From the NCBI GenBank assembly GCA_003194525.1, contig NBIV01000178.1, positions 1 to 64,000 of the forward strand: a stretch of DNA of 64,000 bases, given 5' to 3'. Shown here in pieces: positions 12,286 to 24,497 of the stretch (within the stretch, counting starts at the first letter, position 1; every line of letters starts with the position of its first letter). The notes under the pieces are model-generated. The model saw only the letters and a program-made list of their open reading frames with translations. It did no database searches and was not told the origin of the DNA. The DNA is from Gracilariopsis chorda (Eukaryota; Rhodophyta; Florideophyceae; Gracilariales; Gracilariaceae). Both the position numbers and the translations under genes were made by a program.

Positions 12286-15200
12286 TTCGCACTCGGACGA
12301 AGAACGGGAACAGGGGTGGTGCCCGTATACTTGGACACAGCAAATCATCAATTGGTAACGAAAATGATGGTAATGCATAAGATTCAACAACAGTTAATGA
12401 CCCCTCTGGTCGTGCATATGCTGCTGGAAGCAAAAACGGGTAACATGGCACCTTCTGTGAGCACGATGGACACACTCAAGAACGCTGTTACATGAATCCA
12501 GATAACCCTGACAACCACTTGCCACAAGTGATCTTGGATCAGCTGAAGCTTAACTCAGTCGAAAAGCCCAAGCAATCCCGGTAGTCATCACCGAAGGCGT
12601 CAAAGGTTGACATTGCTGGAGTTGCAAGTGAGAAGTCATCAGTGGTACCGCCAGTTATTGATTGCATAGACACATTTGCAGACTTAGGTGCTACCTCTCA
12701 TTTCTTCTGTTCTGTATCTAATTTTGTTCTAAAAACACTGATTGACATACCAGATAAGGCAACTGAACTAGCGGACAACACCACTGTCACTGCCACCCAA
12801 CAAGGAGATGTCATACTACCCTTCTTTGATGTGAACCTCAGGTTGTCTGAAGTACTGCTCGTTCCGAATCTTGGATATAACTTAGTGTCTGTGGATTGTT
12901 TAGCTGACAAGGGTATCCAATCACTGTTCTGTGATAAGGAGGTACGCCTACATCATGAAGATGGGTTTGAGGTTTGACATGGGACTCGTCATCATAGCTC
13001 CGGTTTATGCACCTTGCCCCACCCATTTGCCCATACGGACATATCCAAGATACTTTCTGCAACAGACGGCCGCAAAAGTTCAATGTGGCATCGCCGACTG
13101 GCACATGCCAATGAGCATGACCTACAAAAGGTTCACGACCATGTCGACGGAGTCCCAAAGACCAAGTGCATGGAGGAGGTACGTTGGTCATGTCGCCTTG
13201 GCAAGGCACATAATCTGCCATTTCTGGGCAAGTTTAAACGAGCCAAGCACGTTGAGGACATTGTGCACTCATAAATTATGTGTCCATCAGTGCCATCATT
13301 CCCAGACCAATTCCGCTATACGTCTGGATTTGAGGATGATCACTCGCGATATGCAGTACTTGGGTTCATGATGCAAAGGTGTGAGATCGGGGAAGTATTC
13401 CTGGGTGCGAGGCAGAAGCTCAAAAAGCTTGGAGAAGAGCATGCGCTTATTCAAAAACTGCACTCTGACAACGCAGAAGAGTACATTGCCTTGCAAAAGA
13501 ATCCCAATAATGGTCTCCAGGAGGTATCTTTTTCTCCACCGTATACCCCAGAACATAATGCTATTGCAGAGGGCATCAATCTCACTATGGTTGAAGCAGC
13601 CCGAGCTTTGCTCATTCAAGCCAATCTCTCAGAATTTTTGTGGTCGTATGCACTAAAACATGTGATTTATGTTCGCAATAGAGTGCTGCAATCCACGACT
13701 GGCGTGACTCCGTATGTCCTACTGACTGAAACTACGCTTTCTTTGACGTATGTCAGAGTATTCGGATGTGCGGCAAACGTATTAAAAATTTTATCTGGGC
13801 ACCAAGTTCGGGTCTCGTGCACTTGAGGCAGTGTAGTTGCAAACTCTTGAGCATGGTGTTTACGAGGTCCTAGTTAGTGATGAAGACGATATTCCTCGAA
13901 TAGTAAGGTCAAATCATGTCCCATTTGATGATTCTAGGTTCCCTGGTGCACCGTATCTTAGCAACTATATGGATGAAGAGAGTACATCAGATTATACTTA
14001 TAGTTCCGAGGATGATATGGATGCCATCAGCTCGGATGAGTTCTTCGTTGACGATGTTGAGGACGTCATGTCAACCTCAGAAAATGGTACCATAGACCAC
14101 CCTGAGGCAGCTACAGACATGATGGTTGACCCTGCAACATCAAACATTGATGATGCCTAGCACAGTTCTAGTGATGAAGATGGGTCAAATGACGATGAAG
14201 GTGACATTGAACATGAAAATGTTGACTCTGAGTCACAGTCACGGTATCCTCGTCGCACAAGGCGTGCACCACAACGCTGGTGGCAGATGGCTGGCACTGC
14301 CAGATGTGAGGTTGAGGCTACCACGAGTGATGATCCCTCACTCAAAGAAGCACTGTATGCAACCCCAACTGAAAGAGAGAAATGGCTGCATGCTATTGAT
14401 GACGAGTTGACATCTTTAGAAGACAAGGCTACGTGGGTTGTGGATGACTCACCAAAGTCCCAGCCCCTACCAACGCATGTCCTTCTGAAGGTGAAACGTG
14501 ATGCAGACGACTCCGTTGACCGATTTTGAGCTCGAATAGCGGCTGGCGGCAACCACCAGACATATGGTGAGGACTACTTAGAGACGTATGCACCAATTGT
14601 TTCGTTCAATTTGGTTCGCATGTTCTTGTACCTGATGTTGTGCCTGCAGATGTCTGCTGCCCAGGTTGACGTAAAGACAGCATTCCTTAATGGTGACCTC
14701 AAGGAAGACGTGTGGGTGACGTCACCGCGTGGCATTGCTTGTCTCAAATCGAAATGCTACAAACTGCTAAAGGCTATATAAGGGCTTAAGCAGGCTCATC
14801 TGGCATGGCATAAGAAGTTCAGCACAGGCATTAAAGGCATAGATTTTGAAGAATTATCCAGTGTACCATGTGTTTTCAGGCGCAAACTACCCGTTAACAC
14901 TTCTGCATACATCCTGGTATACGTGGATGACCTTCTCTTATTTACGCCTAGTGCGGTACAGCGTTCTCACATATTGGAGGAGCTCAAGTCTTTGTATGAC
15001 CTACGCGTTGAGACTCGTGTCAGAATGTATCTTGGTGTTGAGTTAACCTGGAACATGAACTCCAATGGCCAACTGCTAGGTGTGAAACTTGCACAGCCGT
15101 TGAACGCCAGTGGCATGTTACGGCGGTTTGGACTTCAGTATAGCAAGCCTTCACGTAGCCCAATGGTGGAATTCGTTTTTTCTTCACTTGATTTGGAGGA

Positions 15201-15490
15201 GGATAAGTCGCCGTATGAAGTCCAGTTGTATCAGCAGATGATCGGGTCTCTGCTGTACTTGGCATTACGCACCCGTTTGGACCTATTGGCACCTGTACTT
15301 ATATTAACACGCTTCCAGAAAGCACCAAATCGATATTGTCATCGAGCGGTGAAGCGCGTGCTGAGGAATTTACGTGGCACTACTCACCATGGACTTGTGT
15401 ATCACTCTGGGAACATCCTACTGAATGGTTATGTAGACTCTGAATACGCAGGTGATACCACTGATCGGAAGTCTTTGTCTGGCTTTAAGT
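12286..15490 (+). mobile_element. Ty1/copia internal coding region, copy 2
   Basis: Second fossil Copia pol, about 60-70% similar to copy 1 by eye. Parts: zinc knuckle (about 12450-12500), aspartic protease with GATSHFF (about 12670-12720), GAG-pre-integrase (about 13080-13260), integrase core (about 13290-13830), acidic linker (13840-14240), RT with YVDDLLLF (about 14530-15060), and RNase H beginning near 15240. The element is broken in several places and is older-looking than copy 1. No matching 3' LTR is seen. Confidence 0.88.
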
Positions 15491-16479
15491 TTTACAATGT
15501 ACATCGATGGCCTTGACTAAGCAATGCGGAGTCCTGTCACTTATTACCACAGGGAAAAGCGGAGAACCACCTACCCCGAGCTTGTTCAACACGCTCGAGT
15601 GGAAGAGGAAGCGCTTCGTGCAAGAACTCCGAATCATCAGTCTAAGCCGCCAAGGCGCTGTTGCTGGAGAGTGATTCCTAATCGTCCTCACTTTTAGCGG
15701 ATAGAACCTCCCAACAGTGACAAGACACCATGCATTTAGCACAGGTAGATGTTCTGTCTATACCACCAATTTATGTACCGTCAAAGACGGAGGACATATT
15801 TGAAATGGCGAAAGACAGCCCCGTATTGTAAGCGGGGAACGATTGCGTTCAGCCACCACGAGTTTCGTTCTCAACCACCTGGATGGAATGAAACCCACGC
15901 TGCCGTACGCTTCCATGGTGGTTAGGATATTAACTGGGGAGACGCCGCGTTGGCTCTGATTTGCCTTCTTCGCCAGGCCCATGGCCATACGTCCCCTCAG
16001 TTACTTTGCTCAGCGAAGGATATGGTTAAGGTAGTGGCAAATTACGAGGCTCTCATTCTAGAAGAGAAACGTTCCGTCCCGACGGCGTCCTACCTATGTG
16101 CTGAAACGGACTTCTCGCATGCCTTCCCACATATCTCGCGTGTGCGGGCAGCTTCAATTAACCGGAATATGTAAGTCGTGCAAACGTCCGACGCATCCCA
16201 CGCTTATTTGGATAAGGACCCTGGCCCCGGAATGAAGCTCTCATGGTCGAGGATCCTGGATTACTGCCTATGGCAGGAACCTGCCAAAAAAATGAGGGAG
16301 TTTCCTTTTTGGGAGAGGAGTCCTCAGAGATGAGGCTTTTGACGGCCGAGGCGTCGCTGCCTCGCTCCCGGGTGAAAATGAAATCAAGGGAAACCACTGC
16401 AGACGCGAACTCTCTATACCTTTCTGTGCTGCGTGGCCCGTTGATAGGGAGTAAGAACCCCAGGATCCTGGATAGAGTC
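15491..16479. other. Decayed sequence, no gene recognised
   Basis: Between the end of Copia copy 2 and the first recognisable Ty3/gypsy domain. No domain is readable with confidence. It may be the leader/gag part of the gypsy-like element that follows, but this is only inferred from position. Confidence 0.4.
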
Positions 16480-19400
16480 TTGGTCAAGGCCAAGCAAAAC
16501 TACAAGTTGTATGCCGACTTTGGCCTTGAAACCCGTTTTATGGTGGGCTTTTTAACATTCCTGGACACAGGTGCAGGCCCTAACTTCATCTTGGAAACAT
16601 TGATACCCCCGCAGTTGCGGTCTCGTATCTGTTGCGAAACGGTTCCCGACGTTGCAGACGCGAACAATAATCCTCCAAAAACGGTAGATACCGTCGACTG
16701 AGTTATGCGGTTGGGCACCTCCGTGGTTAACCTCGACTTTATTGTTTGTCGGTCATTGGCCGCTCCAGTCATACTGGGAGGGTGTTACTGAGACAGATTT
16801 GTCGATGCAATCAGGCCCTGCCTTAGGCGAGTGGAACTTGGCGACGGATCGTGAGTGCCGATCGTCCGTTGCCCACTGAAGCGCGCTTCACAGAAGCAAG
16901 TACCACTACCTGCTGCGCAGGAACTAGCGCCCGCGTCTCGCGAGTCCATCAAACTTTGAGTCGCATCATCGGTTTCTATACTGCCTGAGTCCCAATTCTA
17001 AGTGCAGGCCAATTGCCCTGAACACGGCCTTCGGTTTATTCAACCTCTGTCCTCGTTATATGAGAAATACAACCTCATGCTGGCGAATGGAATTGTTCAT
17101 GTTACCCCGGATGCTCCTTTCCAGATACTAGTTGCCAATCTTGGCCAACGCCTCCAGTATCTGGTAAAGAACCAAGTAATTGAAAGCTTCACTCCACACT
17201 ACCTTGGGATGCTCCTGATGAAGATGACGACCGCCGAAGTTCTCGGAATCGCTGCCTCTTCTGACCACCTCCCCCACCGACGAACTATGGTCAAAGAAGG
17301 GGGTTGAAACCGTTGTTTTAACGTCGAAAATCCCTAATAACTCGGAACCGACGATCACACCTGTGTCAAAGGACAATGCTACAGCGAGTTCTGACTGAGT
17401 GGACCCCATAAAGACACTCCATGATATAGACCTCGGCCATGTGCCGGAGTCACACCGCGACAAACTTCACGCAATGCTACGGGAATTTACCACGATTTGG
17501 GATGGCTCGCTCGGCGAGATTAATGCTACTGAACACCGGATAGATTTGTTACTGTGTGCATGTCCGATTTCACAACCCCCTTACAGGGCAGGAACGAACG
17601 CTCGGGAAGAAGAGCAGCCCCAAATAGACCAAATGCTCTGCGCATGTGTGATAGAGCCTACTCAATCACCCTGGACATCCCCAGTTGTACTGGATGTAAA
17701 GGCTTACGGAACCTGGAGGTTCTGTGTCGACTATCGCCGACTCAATGCCGTGAACGTTAGGGAAACATATCCCATCCCTCTTATGGACGAGTGCATCGAC
17801 TCCCTTAGAGTCGTTACGGCGTTCACTGCTTTGGATGCTAATTGGGGTTATTGGCAGGTCCCTCTTAGACAGGAGGATCGCGATAAGACTGCGTTCACCT
17901 TCTATGCAGGATCGTACCGCTTCCAGCGGATGCCGTTTGGTTTGACCAACGCTCCCGTTACCTTTCAGTGTGGAATAGATATCCTATTGTACAGCTTTAA
18001 GTGGCGGAGCTTCCTGATCTACCTGGATGACAATACTATCTTCTCCAATAACTTGGACGACCACTTCACCCATGTCAGGGGCTTTCTGACCATGCTCCGC
18101 GATGCAGAAACTACCATCAAGTTGAGGATGTGCGAGTTTTTCACCGGTACAGTCAAGTATCTGGCACGAAGTATCCGTTCAGGACGGTTAATGATCGAGA
18201 AAGCTCGACTCAAGTTCTTCGTTCAGGCCAAGAAGCCCCGCACTTAAACGGATCTCCGCTTCTTCTTGGGGCTGTTAAAAGTCTACCGACGGTTTATTCC
18301 GAACTTTTCGGATATCGCGGCACCATTGAACGCGTTGTTACGCAAATTAAATCCCCCACAATTGGGAACATTCACGCCCGAGCAGTCAGAAGCGTTTAAC
18401 TCCTTAAAGGAGGCTGTCACGCCAGCACCTATCTTATCATTACCCAAACTGGGACTCCCGTACTCCATGGACATGGGATGGAGAGACTACCAAGTTGGTT
18501 GTGCTATTTTTCAAACCACCCCAGAGAGGGACCAAAGGCCGATTGGTAATTGGTCACGCTCGTTCAATATCCACGAGCGGCATTAGTACGTGTCGGAGAA
18601 AGAGTGTAATTGATTTCCACCCTACGCACCTATCTTATGGGATTTCAGTTTACCATATAAACGGATCAATCCTTGTTGAGGTGGTTAACGAACACATCCG
18701 ATCTCTCGCGCCACTTTATGCAGTGGAGACTACGCCTTGCGGAATATGACTTTCAAGTCATATATATAAAGGGTGCGCTCAACACCCAGGACGACGGTTT
18801 GTCTCGTTTAAACGCAAATGGGGAAGCACTCCCAACGGAGGATGACGATATTCCATGCTTCATGGCTGAAGAACCGGATGACCCGGAGTAGAAGTTCGAA
18901 GAATGGCCAGAAGACTGGAATGAAGATGCTGACTTTGATGACTTACTCGTATCCCGCGAGACCCCTTAGAACCCCTTACTGGGAAGGTTTGTACCGGTTT
19001 TACAGGAGGAATTGATTTGAGAACAATTTGGTGACCCCTTTGATATGAGGATTCTTGCCCGTTTAAACGGTGGTAACGACCTCCCTTTCAAGGTGAACGA
19101 TAACGGCTACCTCGTTCGGTTGTTCGAAGCTCGCCCACAGATTGTAGTACTTCATTCCCTGCAGTCGCGGGTGTTACATCTATCGCACTGTGCAAAGCTC
19201 AGTGGCCACCTAGGTGGGAGGAAAGTCTACCTCACCCTGCCAAGGGCTTGCTACTAGCCCGCCATGGCGGTTGATTGCTACGAAACTGTGCTACTTTGTA
19301 CCGAATGATCGAAGAACCGGGTGAAGCTCCGCAGTAACGCGAAGAAAATGAAGTTGTGCCATGCTAGGGCGCCACTCAAGTTTATCACAATCGATATTTT

Positions 19401-20120
19401 TGGACCTCTCCTTACTACAAAGAGAGGCAACAAGTTCTTACTTGTGATCACCAATCGCTTTTCAAACCTTGGTTGGGCTGTGCCTCTTATGAGGATAACA
19501 GCTTTCACGGTGGCCCAGGCTCTGGTTACGCACTGGATTTTTGGCTACAGTCATCCTGTGCAGGTGTTCTCCGATAGTGGAAGGCAGTTTGCGTCCAAGG
19601 TCTTCCAGGATGTTTGTCGCATCCTGGATGTGAAGAACGTGTTCAGGACTACTTACCATCCCCAATGTAATGGACAAGTCGAACGGTTCAACCGGACTTT
19701 GTTGGCCTCTCTCCATTCCTACGTTGCTGACCACCCCAAAACTTCGGGTTTGTATACAGATCCCTTAACATTTGCATACAATACGCAAGTTCACCAGACT
19801 ACCGGAGTATCACCGTTCGTATTGGTTCTATCTCGTTCACCCCAGCCCGTAGAGCTAGAATCTCAAACCACCCTGGAAAATTTCCCATGTGTGGATGGCT
19901 ACCGCCGGAAATGGAAGCAATGGATTACTAAACTGGTCCTCGCAGCGCAGGAGTCTATGGAACGCGCACAAGTCTCGTACAAGCGGTATTTAGACGGTCG
20001 TCTAGGAAATAATCCTCCCTGCCTACGGGCTAATACCTACCTCATTATACGGAAAGAATATTATAACCCCGAACTGGAGAAGAGTCATAAGCTTTCGCCT
20101 GTGACAGATGGACCATTTTA
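16480..20120 (+). mobile_element. Ty3/gypsy-like pol, decayed
   Basis: Fossil pol with gypsy order. An aspartic protease-like FLDTGAGPNF lies at about 16555-16590. The reverse transcriptase (about 17640-18240) carries WRFCVDYRRLN, a RMPFGLTNAP segment and a YLDD box. RNase H follows (about 18270-18890), ending in a DGLSRLN-type motif, then an H2C2-type region (about 19130-19270). The integrase core (about 19350-19840) has TYHPQCNGQVERFNRTL. Integrase after RNase H separates it from the Copia elements. It is broken, with many interruptions. No LTR pair was recognised, so its limits are approximate. Confidence 0.85.
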
Positions 20121-22810
20121 AGTGGTGTCTGGTAGCTCCAACAATGTCGTAGTGGAGATGGGCAATGCTCATGAGCGGAGTTCCACGATTGTGTTGTAAC
20201 TGCCCCTCCTCCTTCGTCTGAGGTCATCCTAGATACAGGGAAACCCGTCTCTATGGAATCAGCAACGCCGGAAACCCCCGGACCAAATAGAACGTCTACT
20301 ATACCACACCCTACGTGGGGCCTCTCAGAATTACCGACGTGGTCGGAACCCCCGGCTTGGCCGGATCATTCAGATCCAAACGGACCTTGCTTTAATCCTA
20401 ACACTACTGCCCCTTCGGCGCAAATCCATACCCGCTATGCAGGATACCCTAATGCTTCTCCCCTTCATCTGTCTAAGGAGGGCGAGGGCACCTATTGCTA
20501 CGATGGAAATTTACTACCGTCGCAACGGGATTAGAGCCGTGAAATACGGAAGGTCGATGAAGCCTCGCAATACCCTACACAAGCTTTCGAAACGACGCCG
20601 TTACACCGTAAGATACGGTGGAGTGGACCGAAATCGCAGTCTGTACCCCTAAACCAGGGTAGTTCCCTGAATCAGAAAATCGATATCGTTTCGCAGACCC
20701 CTCACCAGGGTTTATTCGCAGAACCGTCGTCGAAGGATTATCCCGCCAAAACGGATTCCTCAGCACTATCTACACCGCTGGTAGCGGGCAAAGAAAGTGT
20801 TCGAAAACCAGCAACTCTGGAAATTGGAGAGACCCTCTTGAGGTAGGAAAGCAGGAATGCACCTCTCGGAACTCAACTACCTCGCTCTACAGCCCCGGAA
20901 TTGAGAATCGTCCATAACGGGAATGTTGTCCGAACGTCGGAGATCGAAGTGCCGAAGTCTCCCTGAAATCGCGGTAATATACCGAGCGTCTCGGAAAAAC
21001 CTGGCGTCGTCACTAGGGCTAGATCGGTCGTCCTGGATGATGCATCTCATGAAGAAGACATCACACCTCAATTATAGACAAATTTCCCGGACAGGGTGAC
21101 CACAGCGCCAACTGTACACGCCCCATTCGAAGGCATAAACCGGAGAACTGGAAGTAACCGCTGAGTACCGGGTGCCAAGACAGCAGTGCAAGACGCAGCC
21201 GGATAGTCTAAGGCCCATGCCAACGCAGGCGGAACGCAAGGAGGCGGCTCAGAACCATATGTGGTAGGAGTCACGTGAACGCACGGAGATTGCGCGCCCC
21301 TCACCAATCACCGCGCGACGCCGAAAGCCCCCCCAGGGAATGACCTCCGCAACTCCACAAAAGCGGAAAGATGCCCGCAAACTCGCGGTTCGTTCAGACT
21401 ACTATCAAAATGGAACGGCGGACCACCGCAAATAAGCGGTACGACCCAATTACCACGGAACGCTGCATCTGCTCCACGAAGACACCCTATTGAGGGATAT
21501 TATTCTGCATTCTGCACCGCATCCTCCGAGCGAAGCCAGCATGTTGATTCCTTGCGCACCCCTGAGGGGAAATATCCCGTGGTACGGGCAACAGCTGAAA
21601 AGACAGGTCAATACAACATGGCAAGGCCGGTAGGTGTACAAACAAGAGTTTGTGATTGACCAAAATGTCGGAAATACCTGGAATCTGGAAGGTATTGTAG
21701 TGCAATACCCCGAGTTGGGAGCAGACACACAAGGGTGTTCGACGTCCTCCTCTGTGAGGGTAGCGCAGCGGCAAAACCACCTGTGGTGAGCACACGAAGC
21801 CGGGTGTAAGACTGGGACTCACCGTCAAGACTAGCGTACAGGTGTAGAAACCAAGACAGACCACGAAGTGGGAAAGCGGAAAATGCAGCGACACACGAGT
21901 GGTGGGCGACGTGCAAGAGCGGTGCAGTGCCCATACGATTGGGGCAGTGGTAGCAGAGCAACGGTATTCACCGGTAGTCGCAGAAACAACGACACCTGTA
22001 TACGGGACAAAAGAACAATAACCGCTGTAAAAGCGTGCACAGAAACAAACACAGTAGTGGTAAGAATGTGCTGAAGCTCCATGTGCTGGGTAACTAGGCT
22101 TTCACAGGATGGCTTCTCTCCAGATGGAGGTGGACACTCACCAGGGAACCTGAGTTAGAGCCAGACACTCGCTTGTTGCGTTTACTTTGACCGGGGCAGC
22201 CGGAGCTCACACACATAAGTAGTGGTGGCCCGCGCCCTGACAGTACAGTAGTAATTAACTAATAATATACCTAAGGGGGTGCGAAACTCTACACACGTGT
22301 GGCACAAGCCAGCAATGCTGTGCACTACACTTGTCAACCAAATTGGGGCCCTTCAAACGGAAACAACATACCGGTGTAACACTCATACTCCATGGTAGAG
22401 AGGTTAGCATCGCCAACGCGGAATATGACTGTACCAAGTGCTGATACCGCTATTAGCGTGGCACTTCAGGTATCCTAAAATACCGCGTCCTTTTGTAAGA
22501 ATATGTCCCAAGCAGGGATACCATGGAACCCATCGAACACCTCCCCCGTTCGACAGTGGTCCAATATGACCGCAGCGTGTGTAACGCAATGCAAGCTACA
22601 CTGTGCAACGCCCAAGTGTGATAAAAATACCGCGAAGTTGAGGAGGGTAGGAAAGAGGAGTACACCTTTTGTATGGACTCTTTCAAGGACGGGAATTAAG
22701 GAGAAAACGCCGTTCTAAGCTGCTGGAAAGTTTACTCAGGAGCCTCGCGCTCCTGTGTGATGCTAAGCCACATTACTGGCTAAGCCATGGAAAGAGAACA
22801 GGATACTTGA
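20121..22810. other. No gene recognised
   Basis: About 2.7 kb with only short, implausible ORFs. The first 0.7 kb may be the tail of the gypsy-like polyprotein. The rest may contain its LTR or another decayed element, but no repeat partner was found in the window. Confidence 0.4.
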
Positions 22811-23461
22811 TTAAAGGTTCGGCTCCTCCCCATTGTCCGCAGCGTGACCATCCACGAAGTAGTAAGCTAAGGCATTTGTCATCGCGGTGACGTCACCCGA
22901 AACCTCGTAAGCGCCTAAACCCGCTCCACGGAAGAAGTGGCCAATGAAATCGCTTTCATTGACCATACCCACACTTGGGAGTGAAGGCCCGGCGCTCACC
23001 GTCAGGAAAATGGAAACCGGAGGCACACACCTGGGAGATTCGTCTTCGATCATGTCGGCAACATCTAGTTCCATGTTTCCTGGCTTTTTGGACTCGTTAT
23101 CGAACATCGGGACATCTTTGCTATACGCACGGTAGTAATTGTCAAATTTAGCATACCGAATTGGGTGGTCTTCTGGCAGAGGTTTTTTTTGGTCGCGGAT
23201 TTTCCTCGCCTCCTCGGGGAAATCTTCCAAAACTTGCACGAATCGAAGTACAGGAATTCCCTGCAAAGGCGGTGTTTTAACGAGACACAAAACACCGGTA
23301 CCGCTACCGCCGCCATCAAACCGAGAGCTCTGTTCCAGCGTGAACTTGCTCCAGTCAATACTGTTGATCATGTCTGTTTTGTCATCACTACCAATATCGT
23401 AAAGGGTCAGTCGTATAGTAGTCGTATCGGACTTAATTTGCGTGATGGCTGCTTCACGCAT
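22811..23461 (-). CDS. Unrecognised protein, 216 aa
   Basis: An open frame read from ATG at 23461 to the stop at 22811. The protein is soluble-looking and acidic, with no signal peptide or membrane segment. It has a Gly-rich turn (RFDGGGSGTGVLC, about residue 45), a charged stretch (about 80-105) and a hydrophobic C-terminal half with FIGHFFRGAGLGAYEVSG. I do not recognise a family. The frame remains open for four codons upstream of the ATG, so it could start earlier or be an exon or fragment. It stands alone between decayed elements and the host island. It could be a host gene, a cargo gene or part of an element. Confidence 0.4.
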   Translation of the reverse strand: MREAAITQIKSDTTTIRLTLYDIGSDDKTDMINSIDWSKFTLEQSSRFDGGGSGTGVLCLVKTPPLQGIPVLRFVQVLEDFPEEARKIRDQKKPLPEDHPIRYAKFDNYYRAYSKDVPMFDNESKKPGNMELDVADMIEDESPRCVPPVSIFLTVSAGPSLPSVGMVNESDFIGHFFRGAGLGAYEVSGDVTAMTNALAYYFVDGHAADNGEEPNL

Positions 23462-23473
23462 GGTCAGCCTCAC

Positions 23474-24497
23474 GTCGCTTTTTTTCGGACGACCAACCCG
23501 TCCAACATCGTGGCGTGTCTCCCTGCCGGTATCGCGTCTACCAATAACGTAGTGTACCCCGAAGTTCGTTTGTAGAGGAACTTGATAGGTTTAAGTAAAT
23601 GTCTTCTTTTTGCTTTCATCATTTTCTTTTCTTCTTTCTTCTTACTCCACAAAAATACTTGCATTCTGTGAGCCCTGACGGTTATCAGAGGCGCGAGTTC
23701 GGTTTATTCAGTGTGCCTTGGCTCAAGTCTTGTGTGCGCTAGTCGCCGGCGGTACTGTAAGTGTGCGGTCTGACACATTGTACAAACCCATTACCCGAAA
23801 CACGCTATCCAAACACTCCTTTCACCCACAGGTTTCTTTACTCAACGCGTGCGAAGCACGCAATGGAGCCACTTGTAAGATGCTAAACCCGACGACGCAT
23901 CGTCGGGTGGAAGGCCATCGATTGTTCCTTTTCTCAGACCGCTTGGGTAGACGAATGTTGAGACAGCCGATTTTCATGCGCGCCATAGAATTCGGCGCCA
24001 GCGGTGTCATCACCAACGTTCTGACGACTGTCCTGCGCAGGAGAACGGAGAGACGTGTGCCAGATGTACCAGAGGTTAGGCGGCACGGATACTAGCTGCG
24101 TTTCGAAATAGACAGAATGCTTGTAAGAACCTAAATGTTTGGAAGAACCAGAGTGCCCGGAAGATTCTTCAGAGCGCTCGGAAGATTCTTGAGTGTTTGG
24201 AAGGCCCTATGGACGGTGTAGACGTAGATTGTAGGTGCTCAGATTGATGTTAAACCTCCACAACAGCCAGCTGCGCCATATGGTGTGCCATGCTGTCAGT
24301 GGACTCCTCGACGAGGTTGGCATTGAGACGGGCCTTGCTGCGCGTCACGACATATGGACGGTTGGTCGACATTGTCTGTTGTTTCGATGAAGAGCGGTTG
24401 AAAAGATGACGAGAGGCAAGTTCATGCACCAGCGGGGTTTCTCGTGGCAATTCTATAGGATCAAGTGACGCAGAGGGACGGACAAAGGACAAAGATG
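23474..24497. other. Intergenic, no gene recognised
   Basis: About 1 kb between the unrecognised ORF and the adenosine deaminase-like gene. Small ORFs on both strands have no credible start or similarity. A short degenerate tandem repeat lies at 24135-24206. Confidence 0.4.
24135..24206. repeat. Degenerate tandem repeat of about 21 bp, HSE-like
   Basis: About three to four imperfect units built on GGAAGATTCTTNAG, with spacing of roughly 21 bases. Each good unit contains a GAAnnTTC core, as in heat-shock elements. It lies downstream of the adenosine deaminase-like gene, so a promoter role is not obvious. Confidence 0.35.
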
